Program-made: the position numbers and the translations under genes
Part shown: positions 51,935 through 61,096 of the stretch, piece after piece
How the letters are laid out: each line of letters begins with the position of its first letter
How positions within the stretch are numbered: the first letter of the stretch is position 1
Assembly (NCBI RefSeq): GCF_000378425.1
Contig: NZ_KB899813.1
Coordinates: 62,001-126,000 of the forward strand
Reading direction: 5' to 3'
Source of the DNA: Cohnella laeviribosi DSM 21336
GTDB lineage: Bacteria > Bacillota > Bacilli > Paenibacillales > Paenibacillaceae
DNA: 64,000 nt
Notes under the pieces: generated by a model
What the model saw: the letters and a program-made list of their open reading frames with translations, nothing else
Databases searched by the model: none
What the model was told of the DNA's origin: nothing

Positions 51935-53563
51935 ATGGGACAAAAAGCGGTAAACGGTGCATTGAACCTGACGGCGGACGTGCTGGTCATCGGCGGCGGG
52001 CCCGCGGGAACGTGGGCGGCCGTTTCGGCCGCCGCCAAGGGCGCGAAGGTCGTCCTTGCCGATAAAGGCTACTGCGGTTCGAGCGGAGCGACGGCGCCTT
52101 CCGGCACGGGGGTATGGTACGTCAAGCCGGAGCGCGAGCTGCGGGAAGCGGCCAAAGCGAGCCGCTACACCATAGGAGGGCAGTTGGCCGAACACGGCTG
52201 GATGGACCGGGTGCTCGACCGCACCTACGAGAACATGAACAAGCTCGGCGAATTCGGTTATCCGTTCCCGCTCGACCCCGAAGGCAAGCCGCACCGGAGA
52301 AGCCTGCAGGGACCGGAATACATGCGTCTGATGCGCAGGCTGGTGCAGAAGGCCGGCGTCCAGATTCTCGACCACTCGCCGGCATTGGAATTGCTGGCGG
52401 ACGCATACGGCGTCGGCGGCGCGTCGGGCGTCCGGACCCAGACGGGCGACGTCTGGACCGTAAGGGCGGGCGCGGTCGTCATCGCGACGGGGGGCTGCGC
52501 GTTTCTGAGCAAGGCGCTCGGCTGCAACGTGCTGACGGGCGACGGCTATTTGCTGGCCGCCGAGGCGGGCGCGGATTTGTCCGGCATGGAGTTTTCGAAC
52601 GCCTATGCCATTTGCCCCACCTTCTCTTCCGTCACCAAAACGGCCTATTACACGTATGCGACGTTCTATTACGAGGACGGCACGCCGATCGAGGGAGCCG
52701 GCTCCAAGCGGGGGCGCTCGGTCATCGCGCGCAAGCTGCTGGAGGGCCACCGGGTGTACGTCTCGCTCGATCAGGCGCCGGAAGAACTGAAGCCGCTGCT
52801 GCGCGTCGGGCAAACGAACTTCTTTCTGCCGTTTGACCGCAGGGGCATCGATCCGTTTAAGGACCGGTTCCCGGTTACGCTCCGTCTGGAAGGCACCGTG
52901 CGGGGAACCGGCGGCATCCGGATCACGGACGAAAGCTGCGCGACGGTCGTTCCCGGCTTGTATGCAGCGGGCGACGCCGCCACCCGCGAGCTGATTTGCG
53001 GCGGATTTACCGGCGGAGGCAGCCATAACGCGGCCTGGGCCATGTCGTCGGGCTCGTTCGCCGGCGAAGGGGCGGCCGCGTACGCCAAGCGGCTCGGCGA
53101 ACGAGCCGCCAGCCGCGACCTGAGGAGCGCGTCTTCCTCCTCGTTCGCAAGCGGCAAGGAGGCGGGCTTCGGAAACGCGAGCCGCCGCACGGAGGAAATC
53201 GTGCGCGCCGTGCAGGAGGAGGTCATGCCGTACGACCGCAATCTGTTCCGCACCGGGCCGAAGCTCGAAAGCTCGCTGAAGCGCTTGGACCAGATTTGGA
53301 ACGAGCAGCGCGAGCGGGCGATCGAACGTTCGGCCGAAGGGGTCAAAGCCCGCGAAGCCGCCGCCATGACGGCGACCGCACGCTGGATGTACCATTCCGC
53401 CCTTGCGCGTAAGGAAACGCGCGGCATGCACAAGCGGGAGGATTACCCGGAGATCGACCCGCGGCAGCATTACCGCCTGGCCAGCGGCGGCCTGGATCGC
53501 GTGTGGGTAAGGCCGGAGCCGGTGAAGCAAGAAGCCGCGGAGAAGGAGGGCGTTCCGCTTTGA
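51935..53563 (+). CDS. FAD-dependent oxidoreductase (fumarate reductase/AprA-like flavoprotein)
   Basis: A 542-residue flavoprotein. The N-terminal FAD-binding Rossmann motif is VLVIGGGPAGTWAA, followed by the flavin-contact stretch GYCGSSGATAPSG. A C-terminal FAD motif (VPGLYAAGDAATRE, then GGFTGGGSHNAAWAMSSG) precedes a helical domain. It is in the succinate dehydrogenase/fumarate reductase/APS reductase alpha superfamily. The 4Fe-4S protein follows with overlapping codons, giving an AprAB-like pair inside an SsuABC-type import locus. A redox step on the imported (organosulfur?) compound is the natural inference. AGGAGG precedes ATG 51935. Confidence 0.9.
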   Translation: MGQKAVNGALNLTADVLVIGGGPAGTWAAVSAAAKGAKVVLADKGYCGSSGATAPSGTGVWYVKPERELREAAKASRYTIGGQLAEHGWMDRVLDRTYENMNKLGEFGYPFPLDPEGKPHRRSLQGPEYMRLMRRLVQKAGVQILDHSPALELLADAYGVGGASGVRTQTGDVWTVRAGAVVIATGGCAFLSKALGCNVLTGDGYLLAAEAGADLSGMEFSNAYAICPTFSSVTKTAYYTYATFYYEDGTPIEGAGSKRGRSVIARKLLEGHRVYVSLDQAPEELKPLLRVGQTNFFLPFDRRGIDPFKDRFPVTLRLEGTVRGTGGIRITDESCATVVPGLYAAGDAATRELICGGFTGGGSHNAAWAMSSGSFAGEGAAAYAKRLGERAASRDLRSASSSSFASGKEAGFGNASRRTEEIVRAVQEEVMPYDRNLFRTGPKLESSLKRLDQIWNEQRERAIERSAEGVKAREAAAMTATARWMYHSALARKETRGMHKREDYPEIDPRQHYRLASGGLDRVWVRPEPVKQEAAEKEGVPL

Positions 53564-53892
53564 TCGAGGTCATCAGCGAGTCCCGGTGCGTGGCGTGCGA
53601 TCGGTGCGTATCCGTCTGCCCGACCAACGTGTTCGACCGTGCCGAAGGCGGCATTCCCGTCATCGCCAGGCAAAGCGACTGCCAGACCTGCTTTATGTGC
53701 GAGCTTTATTGTCCGGCGGACGCGCTTTACGTCGACCCCGATTCGGAGAAGGCCGTCGGCGTGACCGAAGCGCTTCTCGAGGAACGGGGCCTTTGGGGCG
53801 GATACCGGGAAAAGGTGGGTTGGGGCAAGGGCCGCAAGCCGGTCGCCGCTCATGAATACATGTATCAGTTATCGGTCAAAACCGGATTTTAA
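53560..53892 (+). CDS. 2x[4Fe-4S] ferredoxin-like protein (AprB-like partner)
   Basis: A 110-residue protein with two cysteine clusters, CVACDRCVSVCP and CQTCFMCELYCP, each with the CxxCxxC...CP spacing for a [4Fe-4S] centre, and a C-terminal tail of about 45 residues. It starts at TTG 53560, which overlaps the flavoprotein stop and follows AAGGAGGG by nine bases. It most likely passes electrons to or from the flavoprotein. A frame extending upstream to 53503 exists but would overlap the flavoprotein gene. Confidence 0.88.
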   Translation: MIEVISESRCVACDRCVSVCPTNVFDRAEGGIPVIARQSDCQTCFMCELYCPADALYVDPDSEKAVGVTEALLEERGLWGGYREKVGWGKGRKPVAAHEYMYQLSVKTGF

Positions 53893-53923
53893 ACCAAACG
53901 TCGACCGGAAGGAGCAGCAGAGA

Positions 53924-55009
53924 ATGAACAGAGGAAACAGAGAAAAAAGGGGGGCCGCGAGCCCGTTCAAACAAGCGCTGATCGCGGCCTTTGCGGCATC
54001 GATCCTCTTGATCCAGGCTTGCGGAGCTTCAGGGGGCAATGCGAGCCCGAGCGGCTCGGAAACGGGAGGAACGGGAGGAACCGCGGGAACGTCCCAAACG
54101 GCGGAAGCTTCGGCTCCCGCCGGCAACGTGCCGCCGGTTTTGAACTACGGCTATATCGGCAGCAACGACAAGAATTTGCCCGGCGGAGCGGAAGGCTGGG
54201 GATTCTACAAAGGCATTATTCAGGAAGAGCTCAAAAAATACGGCATTCGGGAAGTGAAGCTGACCGGCTTTCCGAACGGTCCCGACCAGACGGAGTCGCT
54301 CATCAGCGGACGGCTGGATTTCGGCACCCTCGGGGATACGCCGGCGATCATCGCCTACGCTTCCGGAGCCAAGACACGCCTGATCAATCAGCCGAGCATT
54401 ACCACCGTCGGCTATTTGATTTCCCGCAGCGACGGACCGAAGACGCTTGAGGAGCTGAAGGGCAAAACGATCGCCATCCAGAAAGGCTCGTACATGCACC
54501 GCTATGTGGTCGGCTTGCTCAAGGACGCCGGGATTACGGACTATAAGCTGGTCCACATGCTGATTCCCGACGCCCAGGCGGCTTTGGCCGGCAACGATGT
54601 GGACGCCATGACGAATACGGGGTACACGGCTCAGAAATTGCTGGCCGACGGCTATACGCTGATCGACGATTCGACCCGGCATCCCGAGCTGCACGGCACG
54701 AGCGTGACGGTCGTATCGGAGCGCTATCTCGCCAAATTCCCCGATTTTCCGAAAGTGTGGAGGGAAGCCCGCCTGAAGGCGCTGGAGGATCTGAAGCAGC
54801 ACGAGGAGGAGTATTACCAATTCATTGCCGACCTGAACAAGTCGACGGTCGAAACGGCCAAAAAGGTCAACCCGATCAGCGAACTCGAGGAAGAGCCGTT
54901 TACGCAAGAAGGGCTTGAGCGCCTTGCCGGCACCAAAAACTTCCTGGTCGAAGAAGGGCTGGCCAAAAAAGATTTCAACATCGACGATTGGATACTGAAG
55001 ACGGAATAA
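53924..55009 (+). CDS. ABC substrate-binding lipoprotein (SsuA/NMT1 type)
   Basis: A 361-residue lipoprotein. Basic N terminus, hydrophobic core and lipobox IQAC (acylated Cys near residue 29), then a Gly/Ser/Thr-rich linker. The mature part has the aliphatic-sulfonate-binding pattern (PNGPDQTESLISGRLDFGTLGDTPAI, GKTIAIQKGSYMHRYVVGLL, ERYLAKFPDFPKVWREARLKAL). GGAGC is upstream of ATG 53924. It is last of the importer genes, followed by a hydrolase. Confidence 0.9.
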   Translation: MNRGNREKRGAASPFKQALIAAFAASILLIQACGASGGNASPSGSETGGTGGTAGTSQTAEASAPAGNVPPVLNYGYIGSNDKNLPGGAEGWGFYKGIIQEELKKYGIREVKLTGFPNGPDQTESLISGRLDFGTLGDTPAIIAYASGAKTRLINQPSITTVGYLISRSDGPKTLEELKGKTIAIQKGSYMHRYVVGLLKDAGITDYKLVHMLIPDAQAALAGNDVDAMTNTGYTAQKLLADGYTLIDDSTRHPELHGTSVTVVSERYLAKFPDFPKVWREARLKALEDLKQHEEEYYQFIADLNKSTVETAKKVNPISELEEEPFTQEGLERLAGTKNFLVEEGLAKKDFNIDDWILKTE

Positions 55010-55030
55010 GCGGAAGGAGGCTGGGCAAAG

Positions 55031-55822
55031 ATGGGGAAACTCGCCATTGCGGTTGAAACGTTTGCGTTTCCGCTGGACAACGGCCTCACGATCAGGGGCG
55101 AAGTGAAAGCCGTTCCGGACGGGAGACCGAAAGCGGCGGTTGTGGCCGGTCACGGGTTCAGAGGGCACAAGGATTGGGCGTTCTGGCCGGATGTGACGCG
55201 ACAGTTGGCGGAGAGCGGGTTTTACGCGGTCGGCTTTGATTTCTCCCGCATCTCGGCCCGAAGCGAAGGCGCGGACGAGAAGCGCGTAGCCGAAGCCAGT
55301 ACGTTAACCCAAGAGCTGGCCGATCTGGAGGCGGTCGTCACCCGTCTGCGGCACGGCGAGCTTCCGCTGGCCGAACAGGCGGATGCGGAGCGGATTACGC
55401 TGCTGGGGCACAGCCGCGCCGGAGGAAGCGGCATTTTGCTCGCTTCGGAGCGCCCGGAGCTGCTTAAGGCGCTGGTCGTTTGGAACGGTGGGGTGCTTCC
55501 GGCTCCTAGCGACGGTCCCGGGCTTACCCTTCAGGAGCGCGTGATCGGCGAGGACTTGCGGGCGAACGCGAACCGTTTTCGGATCGCCGAAGCGTTTGTC
55601 GGCCTAACCGTCCCCGCGCTCGTTGTGCAGGGAGACCGGGATCGGGAGGAACTGATCGCGCAGATCAAGGCGTTCCGGGAAAAAGCGCCGCAACAGCAGT
55701 ACCTGTTCATCGAAGGAGCGGACCATGTCTTCAATACGATCCATCCTTACGCAGGGGCGACCGGCCAGCTCCGCAAGGCGCTGGAAGGGACGATCCGCTT
55801 TCTCAAGGAAAAACTGGATTAA
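55031..55822 (+). CDS. Alpha/beta hydrolase
   Basis: A 263-residue alpha/beta hydrolase. Oxyanion-hole region VVAGHGFRGHKD, nucleophile elbow GHSRAGGSG, catalytic acid in VVQGDRDRE and histidine in EGADHVFN. No signal peptide, so cytoplasmic. GAAGGAGG precedes ATG 55031, 21 bases after the lipoprotein stop. The operon position suggests it acts on the imported compound (ester or thioester), but the substrate is unknown. Confidence 0.9.
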   Translation: MGKLAIAVETFAFPLDNGLTIRGEVKAVPDGRPKAAVVAGHGFRGHKDWAFWPDVTRQLAESGFYAVGFDFSRISARSEGADEKRVAEASTLTQELADLEAVVTRLRHGELPLAEQADAERITLLGHSRAGGSGILLASERPELLKALVVWNGGVLPAPSDGPGLTLQERVIGEDLRANANRFRIAEAFVGLTVPALVVQGDRDREELIAQIKAFREKAPQQQYLFIEGADHVFNTIHPYAGATGQLRKALEGTIRFLKEKLD

Positions 55823-55832
55823 AAACGGCTTG

Positions 55833-55870
55833 TGGCACCGGAGGGCGCTTCCCTCCCGGTGCCATTTTTC
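55833..55870 (+). terminator. Intrinsic terminator of the ABC/flavoprotein locus
   Basis: TGGCACCGG-a-GGG pairs with CCC-t-CCCGGTGCCA around a short loop, followed by five T. Confidence 0.92.
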
Positions 55871-55923
55871 TTCGGGACGAGCAGGAGCGTTTTTCCTTTT
55901 TGTGATAAAATGAACGCAGCAGC

Positions 55924-56199
55924 GGCGGGTATCTGATTTGGCTTTGGTTGAGAGAATCGAAGCCGGCAGGGTACGGGATCGCCGGCGGGCTTATTCTGGT
56001 TTTGTACGGGATCATCCCCACGCTTCAGAAATTTCCTTCGTTCGGGCGAGTGTACGCCGCTTACGGAGGCGTTTTTATTGTGGCGGCCGTCCTTTGGGGC
56101 TGGCTGGTCGACAGGCGGACTCCCGACATGTACGACTGGCTGGGCGCGGCCATTTGCCTCGCCGGCGTCGCGGTCATGCTGTGGGCGCCGAGACATTAG
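55924..56199 (+). pseudogene. 5'-truncated UPF0060 (YnfA-like) membrane protein gene
   Basis: From about 55924 the DNA encodes the UPF0060 protein from its [14 protein letters not shown] segment through [20 protein letters not shown] and [19 protein letters not shown] to a stop at 56199. The first about 20 residues, normally the start of the first membrane helix, are missing. In frame there is a stop (TAA) a few codons upstream and no ATG; only a TTG inside the first helix could start it, without a good ribosome site. The upstream DNA does not encode the missing segment in any frame I can see. It appears to be a recent 5' deletion. Confidence 0.75.
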
Positions 56200-56272
56200 C
56201 GAGGCTTCGCCGCTTGAATGTCGCCCCGTTGTCGTGATATTTTGAAGCTGGAGAACAACGGGAGGGGTTGGC

Positions 56273-57325
56273 ATGTTTCGAGTGACGGCGGTCTTATTAT
56301 TGCTCGCCGCTTTTGTAAGCGCTTGCCAAATAGGGGGCCATCCGGCGCGGTACGAGGTCATCTATTCCATGGAAAAGGGAACGGCTTCCGCCCAGCAGAC
56401 CGCGCCGCCGGCGGAAACGCCCCGGAAATATACGATCGGCATCGTGCCGAAGCTTGTCGAAATTCCGTATTTTAATCTTGTCGAGGACGGGGCGGCGGAG
56501 GCGGCCGAGCGGCTGGGCGTCGACATCGTGTACAAAGGGCCGACCGTCGCCGATTCCGCCCAGCAGATCAAGATCGTTCAGGAGCTTCTGGATCAAGGCG
56601 TTGACGCCATCGCCGTCTCGGCCAACGATCCGGAAAAGCTGCTGCCCGCGCTTGTCAAAGCCAGACAGCAGGGCATCAAAGTCATCACCTGGGATTCGGA
56701 TACGTACCGCGAGGGAAGAGATTTTTTCGTCAACATGGTGGATGCGGAGACGCTGGGACGGCATTTGATGGATACGCTTGCATGGAATACGCAGGAAAAG
56801 GGAGAATTTGCGATCTTGACCGGCCAGGAGAAGGCGGCGACGCTGAACGAATGGATCAAATGGATCAAGGTGCAGCAGGAGGAGTTCTATCCGAAAATGA
56901 AGCTGGTCAAAATCGCCGCGACCGACGACGATCCGCAGAAGGCCTATGAGCTCGCCAAGGGGCTTTTGGCGGAATACCCGAATTTGGCCGGCATCATCGG
57001 CAATTCGTCCGTCGGTCCTCCGGCCGCGGCGAAGGCGGTCAAGGAAGCGGGGCTGAGCGGCCGGGTCAAGGTGGTGGGGCTGTCGACGCCGAACATGATG
57101 GCCGATTATTTGCGGGACGGCTCGGCGCAGATCGCCACGCTCTGGAGCCCGAAGAAGCTCGGGTATTTGACGGTCGTCCTCGCGGTCGACGCGCTGGAGG
57201 GCAAGCGGCCGTACGACGGCCAGAATATCCGCAACGTCGGCATTATCCGCGTGAACGGCGATGTCGTCATTATGGGAGAGCCGGTCGATTTTACGAAGGA
57301 AAACGTGAGCCAATATGATTTCTAA
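56273..57325 (+). CDS. Ribose/LsrB-family sugar-binding lipoprotein
   Basis: A 350-residue periplasmic-binding protein of the type 4 (ribose, rhamnose, AI-2) group. The N-terminal signal has a lipobox-like VSAC (Cys about residue 18). The body shows IGIVPKLVEIPYFNLVEDGA, VDAIAVSANDPEKLLPAL and VVGLSTPNMMADYLRDG, like LsrB/RhaS. It is followed by overlapping YesM-type kinase and YesN-type regulator genes, then by ATPase and permease genes at 61999 and 63529. It may feed either the importer or the sensor kinase. A cre-like box (TTGTAAGCGCTTGCCA) lies inside the signal-peptide codons at 56313-56328. Confidence 0.88.
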   Translation: MFRVTAVLLLLAAFVSACQIGGHPARYEVIYSMEKGTASAQQTAPPAETPRKYTIGIVPKLVEIPYFNLVEDGAAEAAERLGVDIVYKGPTVADSAQQIKIVQELLDQGVDAIAVSANDPEKLLPALVKARQQGIKVITWDSDTYREGRDFFVNMVDAETLGRHLMDTLAWNTQEKGEFAILTGQEKAATLNEWIKWIKVQQEEFYPKMKLVKIAATDDDPQKAYELAKGLLAEYPNLAGIIGNSSVGPPAAAKAVKEAGLSGRVKVVGLSTPNMMADYLRDGSAQIATLWSPKKLGYLTVVLAVDALEGKRPYDGQNIRNVGIIRVNGDVVIMGEPVDFTKENVSQYDF

Positions 57326-59207
57326 GCTAAAACATCGAATACGGTTGCGCGGATTCCGTCTGAGCGCCAAGCTCATGATCACCTACGTGTTGCTGACGGT
57401 CATCCCCATGTGGCTGCTCGGCTACGTCTCCTACAGGCAATATACGAAATCGATCGAAGAGCAGATCGGCGAGTACATGCCGCGTTTTCTCGTGCAGGCG
57501 AACGCGAACATCAAAAAGCATATGGACGAACTGTCGTCGCTGCCGGAACTGTTATTCAACTCGGACGATATGATCGCCATCCTCCGCAGGGATTCGTATC
57601 GAAGCCGGGCGGACCTGAACCGCGATCAGTTCGAAATGAACAGCTATCTCGCCCGCACGTATTTGAACGGCAACAATCCCGACGTCATCGGCGTCTTTTT
57701 GCTGTCCAAAAACCGTTTGTTCCAGAGCACCAAACTCAGCTATTCCGGCCTGGACTGGCATCAGGCGTTTACGTCGTACGGCCAGGATCTGAAGCTGAGA
57801 ACCAACGTCAAGGTGATTCTCCCCCGCGAGATCGGGCTGCGCTTTATCGACAACGTTCCGTACGTGCTCATCATGAAGCAGATCGAAGACGTGGACAACC
57901 GCAAAAATCTCGGCACCATGTTTATTGCGGTACGGCTTTCGTTCATCAGCACGGTTCTGCGCGATTTCGAGAAGAGCGACAAAGCCGATCTGTGGCTTAT
58001 GAACCGAAGCGGGGAGATCATCTATCATACGGATCCGAAAAAAATCGGCACGTTCGACGACAAGATCGGCGAATACCCGATTTTAAACGGCAGCTTCCGC
58101 GAACGGGGGGAAGACGGGCCGAGGCTGGTGAGCGTCAACGAGTCCGAAGATCTCGGATGGGTGCTCGTGCACAGCGTCCCGCTCGAGGAGCTGACGGAGC
58201 GCGCCGATTTCGTCCGCCGGGTTACCGTCATGGTGTTCGTGGGCGTGGTCGTCGCCAGCATTCTGATTTTCGCGCTGTTCTCGTTGAGGGTGACCCGGCC
58301 GCTCAAGAGGCTGAGCCGGCTGATGAAGCATGTGGAGATGGGGCAGTTCAACGTCGATCTTCAGGTTCAGAGCAAGGACGAAATCGGCGCGCTGGCGAAC
58401 AGCTTCAATTCGATGGTGGCGACGATCCGCGAGCTGATCCAGCGGAACTATCACATCGAAATCCGGCAGAAGGAAGCCGAGCTGTACGCGCTGCAATCGC
58501 AGATCAATCCCCATTTTATGTACAATACGCTGGAGACGATTTCGATGGCGGTCGAGGAAGGCGAAAAGGAAGCGGTCGTGGAAATGGTGACGCTGCTCGG
58601 CCGGATGCTTCGCTTCTCGGTCGGCAACAAATCGAAATTCGTGACGATCGCCCAGGAAGTGCAGCATGTGCGCGATTATTTGACCATCCAGAAGTTCCGG
58701 TTCGAGGACCGTCTCGCCTTTGACATCGCCTATGCGCTCGAGGCGGACGGCGAGTCGTTGTATACGCCCAAATTCGTGCTGCAGCCGATTGTCGAAAATG
58801 CGATCAAATACGGTCTGGAGGCCCGCAAAGGGCTCGAGCTTCACATTGCCGTCGGCGAGGAATTCGGCGCAAGAAGCGGCAAGCGGGACTTGGTGTTCCG
58901 CGTGCGCGACAACGGCCCGGGCATCCCCGCGGAGCGGCTGGAGGAGCTTGAGCGGACGATTCGCGAGGACGCTCTGGCCGGCAGGGATTCCGGCTTCGGC
59001 CTCAGCAACGTGAACGCGCGGATCGTCATGCTGCACGGGCCGGATTACGGCGTTCAACTGCACAGCATCCACGGCATCGGGACGGAAGTCGCAATCCGCA
59101 TCCCGGTGACGACCGCAAGCGAGATCGAACGAAGCGGGCACGGGGAAGAACGAAATGCGCGGGAGGAAACACGAAATGGAAACGATTCGCACCTTGATAG
59201 TGGATGA
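57315..59207 (+). CDS. YesM-type sensor histidine kinase
   Basis: A 630-residue membrane kinase of the LytS/YesM group. TM1 at about 19-40, an extracytoplasmic sensor of about 260 residues, TM2 at about 303-327, HAMP at about 330-385 (RPLKRLSRLMKHVEMGQF), the His_kinase domain with phospho-histidine near 400 (QSQINPHFMYNTLETI) and a HATPase domain (VLQPIVENAIKYGLE, RDNGPGIP, GFGLSNVNARI). The start overlaps the end of the binding-protein gene by 11 bases, suggesting that the lipoprotein is part of the sensing path. Confidence 0.93.
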   Translation: MISKLKHRIRLRGFRLSAKLMITYVLLTVIPMWLLGYVSYRQYTKSIEEQIGEYMPRFLVQANANIKKHMDELSSLPELLFNSDDMIAILRRDSYRSRADLNRDQFEMNSYLARTYLNGNNPDVIGVFLLSKNRLFQSTKLSYSGLDWHQAFTSYGQDLKLRTNVKVILPREIGLRFIDNVPYVLIMKQIEDVDNRKNLGTMFIAVRLSFISTVLRDFEKSDKADLWLMNRSGEIIYHTDPKKIGTFDDKIGEYPILNGSFRERGEDGPRLVSVNESEDLGWVLVHSVPLEELTERADFVRRVTVMVFVGVVVASILIFALFSLRVTRPLKRLSRLMKHVEMGQFNVDLQVQSKDEIGALANSFNSMVATIRELIQRNYHIEIRQKEAELYALQSQINPHFMYNTLETISMAVEEGEKEAVVEMVTLLGRMLRFSVGNKSKFVTIAQEVQHVRDYLTIQKFRFEDRLAFDIAYALEADGESLYTPKFVLQPIVENAIKYGLEARKGLELHIAVGEEFGARSGKRDLVFRVRDNGPGIPAERLEELERTIREDALAGRDSGFGLSNVNARIVMLHGPDYGVQLHSIHGIGTEVAIRIPVTTASEIERSGHGEERNAREETRNGNDSHLDSG

Positions 59208-60828
59208 CGAGCCGCGGATTCGCAGGGGCATTGAACGGCTGGTCCAGTCCTGCGGGGAAGGCTGGGAGATCGCGGGCGTTCTCTCCGACGGCAGGGAAGC
59301 GCTGGAGTTTCTGCACGAGACCGGAGGGGCGGTCGATCTGGTCATCAGCGACGTGAAAATGCCGGAAATGGACGGCCTGACGTTCGTCAAGGAAGCCAGA
59401 AAGCATTATTCGTTTTTTCCGCTGTTTATTAGCGGCTACGACGATTTCGAATATCTCCGGACCGCGCTGCGCGAAGGGGCGGTGGATTATCTGCTGAAGC
59501 CGGTGGATCGGGAGCAGTTTCATCAGCGGATGGCGGAGATCCGGGACAAAATCGTCAGCGACCGTTCCCGCAGCCGCAAATTCGGCGAGCTGGAGCAGCG
59601 GGCCGAGAAGCTGCAGCGCACCCGGCAGACGCAGACGCTCAGCTATACGACATCTCCCGGCGTCGATCTGTCGCGGCTTGGATACTGGGCCCAGGATTTT
59701 CCCAAAGGGCGTTATCGGCTGATGTACGTCAGCCTGGACGCCCTGCCGGTCAAAAGCCGCAGCTACACGGTCAAGGATTGGGAAGCCTATTTCTACGCGT
59801 TGGAAAATATTTTGGAGGAACTGATCGATTCGCACCATGCGGGGACGGGAGGCCAAGGCTGGTGCTGGCGGGGCGGCCAATCCGACTTCTGGGCGCTGCT
59901 GCTGCCGGAGGAAGGCGGCGATGCGGAGGCATCCGTCCGGGAGCTGGCGGACCGGATCCGTTCGGCGATCCGGATGTATACGCCGTTCTCCGCCTCGATC
60001 GCCTGCAGCGACGCGATCGAGGATCTGTACCTGCTGCCGAGCGCAAAGCGCCAGTGCCTGTCTCTCATCCAATACCGGCTCGTAAGCGGCGGCAACCGGC
60101 TGTTCATGCCGGAGGAAGCGGGACGATCCCGGCAGTCGGAGGAGCCGGCCGAAGAGGAGCTGCCGGCCTCCGCGGAACGGCTGCGGCAAGCGGTGGAGCA
60201 GGGACGCCTTTCGGATGCGCTTCAGTGTTCCAGACAATTTTTCGAAGAGCTGAAGAAAAAGGAATCCCCCGCATCCATTCAGCGGGCGGTGCAGAATCTG
60301 CTGATTCTGATTCATTCGGCCGCTCTCGCAAGCTGCGGCCATTCCGGCTTTTCCGTTCCGCTGGAGGATGCGCTCGGGAAGCTGCAGAAGGCGGCCCATC
60401 TGCAGGAACTGCGGCGGGAAATCGACGGTTTGATTGAGGAAGCGGTCCGGGAGATCGAACGGACAAGGCGAAGCAGCAACAGCAGCACGCCGGTGGAGCA
60501 GGCCAAAGCCTGGATTCGCGAGCATTTGGCCGGCGACCTGACGATCAAGCGGATTGCCGATCACGTCCATATGAATCCGACGTATTTCTGCGAATGCTTC
60601 AAAATGCAAACCGGGGAAACGGTGCTGGACTACGTCACCCGCCAGCGAATGGAGCGGGCGAAGGAGCTGCTGCGCGAGCCGGGGCTGAAGCTGCAGGAGG
60701 TTTGCGAGCGGATCGGGTACGCGGACGTCAAGTATTTCAGCCGGCTGTTCAAAGGGTGGACGGGGCTGACGCCGTCGCAGTACCGCGAGCAGGCGGCCCC
60801 TGCGCGGCCGGGCGCGGGCGCGGATTGA
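59176..60828 (+). CDS. YesN-type AraC response regulator
   Basis: A 550-residue regulator. The N-terminal receiver (LIVDDEPRIRRGIERL; phospho-acceptor in LVISDVKMPEMDG; conserved lysine in DYLLKPVDREQF) is followed by a long middle region (about 130-440), and a C-terminal AraC double helix-turn-helix (AGDLTIKRIADHVHMNPTYF, LKLQEVCERIGYADVKYFSRLFKGWTGLTPSQYR). ATG 59176 follows GGGAGGAAA; the gene overlaps the kinase by 32 bases. It probably activates the downstream ATPase/permease genes on carbohydrate sensing. The following 270 bases show no gene. Confidence 0.93.
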   Translation: METIRTLIVDDEPRIRRGIERLVQSCGEGWEIAGVLSDGREALEFLHETGGAVDLVISDVKMPEMDGLTFVKEARKHYSFFPLFISGYDDFEYLRTALREGAVDYLLKPVDREQFHQRMAEIRDKIVSDRSRSRKFGELEQRAEKLQRTRQTQTLSYTTSPGVDLSRLGYWAQDFPKGRYRLMYVSLDALPVKSRSYTVKDWEAYFYALENILEELIDSHHAGTGGQGWCWRGGQSDFWALLLPEEGGDAEASVRELADRIRSAIRMYTPFSASIACSDAIEDLYLLPSAKRQCLSLIQYRLVSGGNRLFMPEEAGRSRQSEEPAEEELPASAERLRQAVEQGRLSDALQCSRQFFEELKKKESPASIQRAVQNLLILIHSAALASCGHSGFSVPLEDALGKLQKAAHLQELRREIDGLIEEAVREIERTRRSSNSSTPVEQAKAWIREHLAGDLTIKRIADHVHMNPTYFCECFKMQTGETVLDYVTRQRMERAKELLREPGLKLQEVCERIGYADVKYFSRLFKGWTGLTPSQYREQAAPARPGAGAD

Positions 60829-61059
60829 ATGGCGTTGCACCGGGCATGGGCTTGCGGCGTCCTGCGGGCATAATTGGCGGCTTTTTGCCGGGCTTTTATT
60901 GGGTATCCCTTCCGCTCAGGGGGCGGGAATTGAAGAACTGTCTTTCTTAACGGAGATTGGCGCGTGGGCGTAAGGGACGAGATTCGGGCACGGTCCGTCC
61001 AAATCACGGTCGAAAGGAGTGCAGGCCTGTTTTTCAAACAAAACAAAATTCGCGCGATC

Positions 61060-61096
61060 AAGCCCCGAAAAGCAGATGAGCCGCTCGCCGGGGCTT
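61060..61096 (-). terminator. Hairpin at the end of the dehalogenase relic
   Basis: AAGCCCCG (61060-61067) pairs with CGGGGCTT (61089-61096). On the minus strand a T-rich stretch follows some 15 bases later, so it may be a decayed terminator. Confidence 0.4.
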
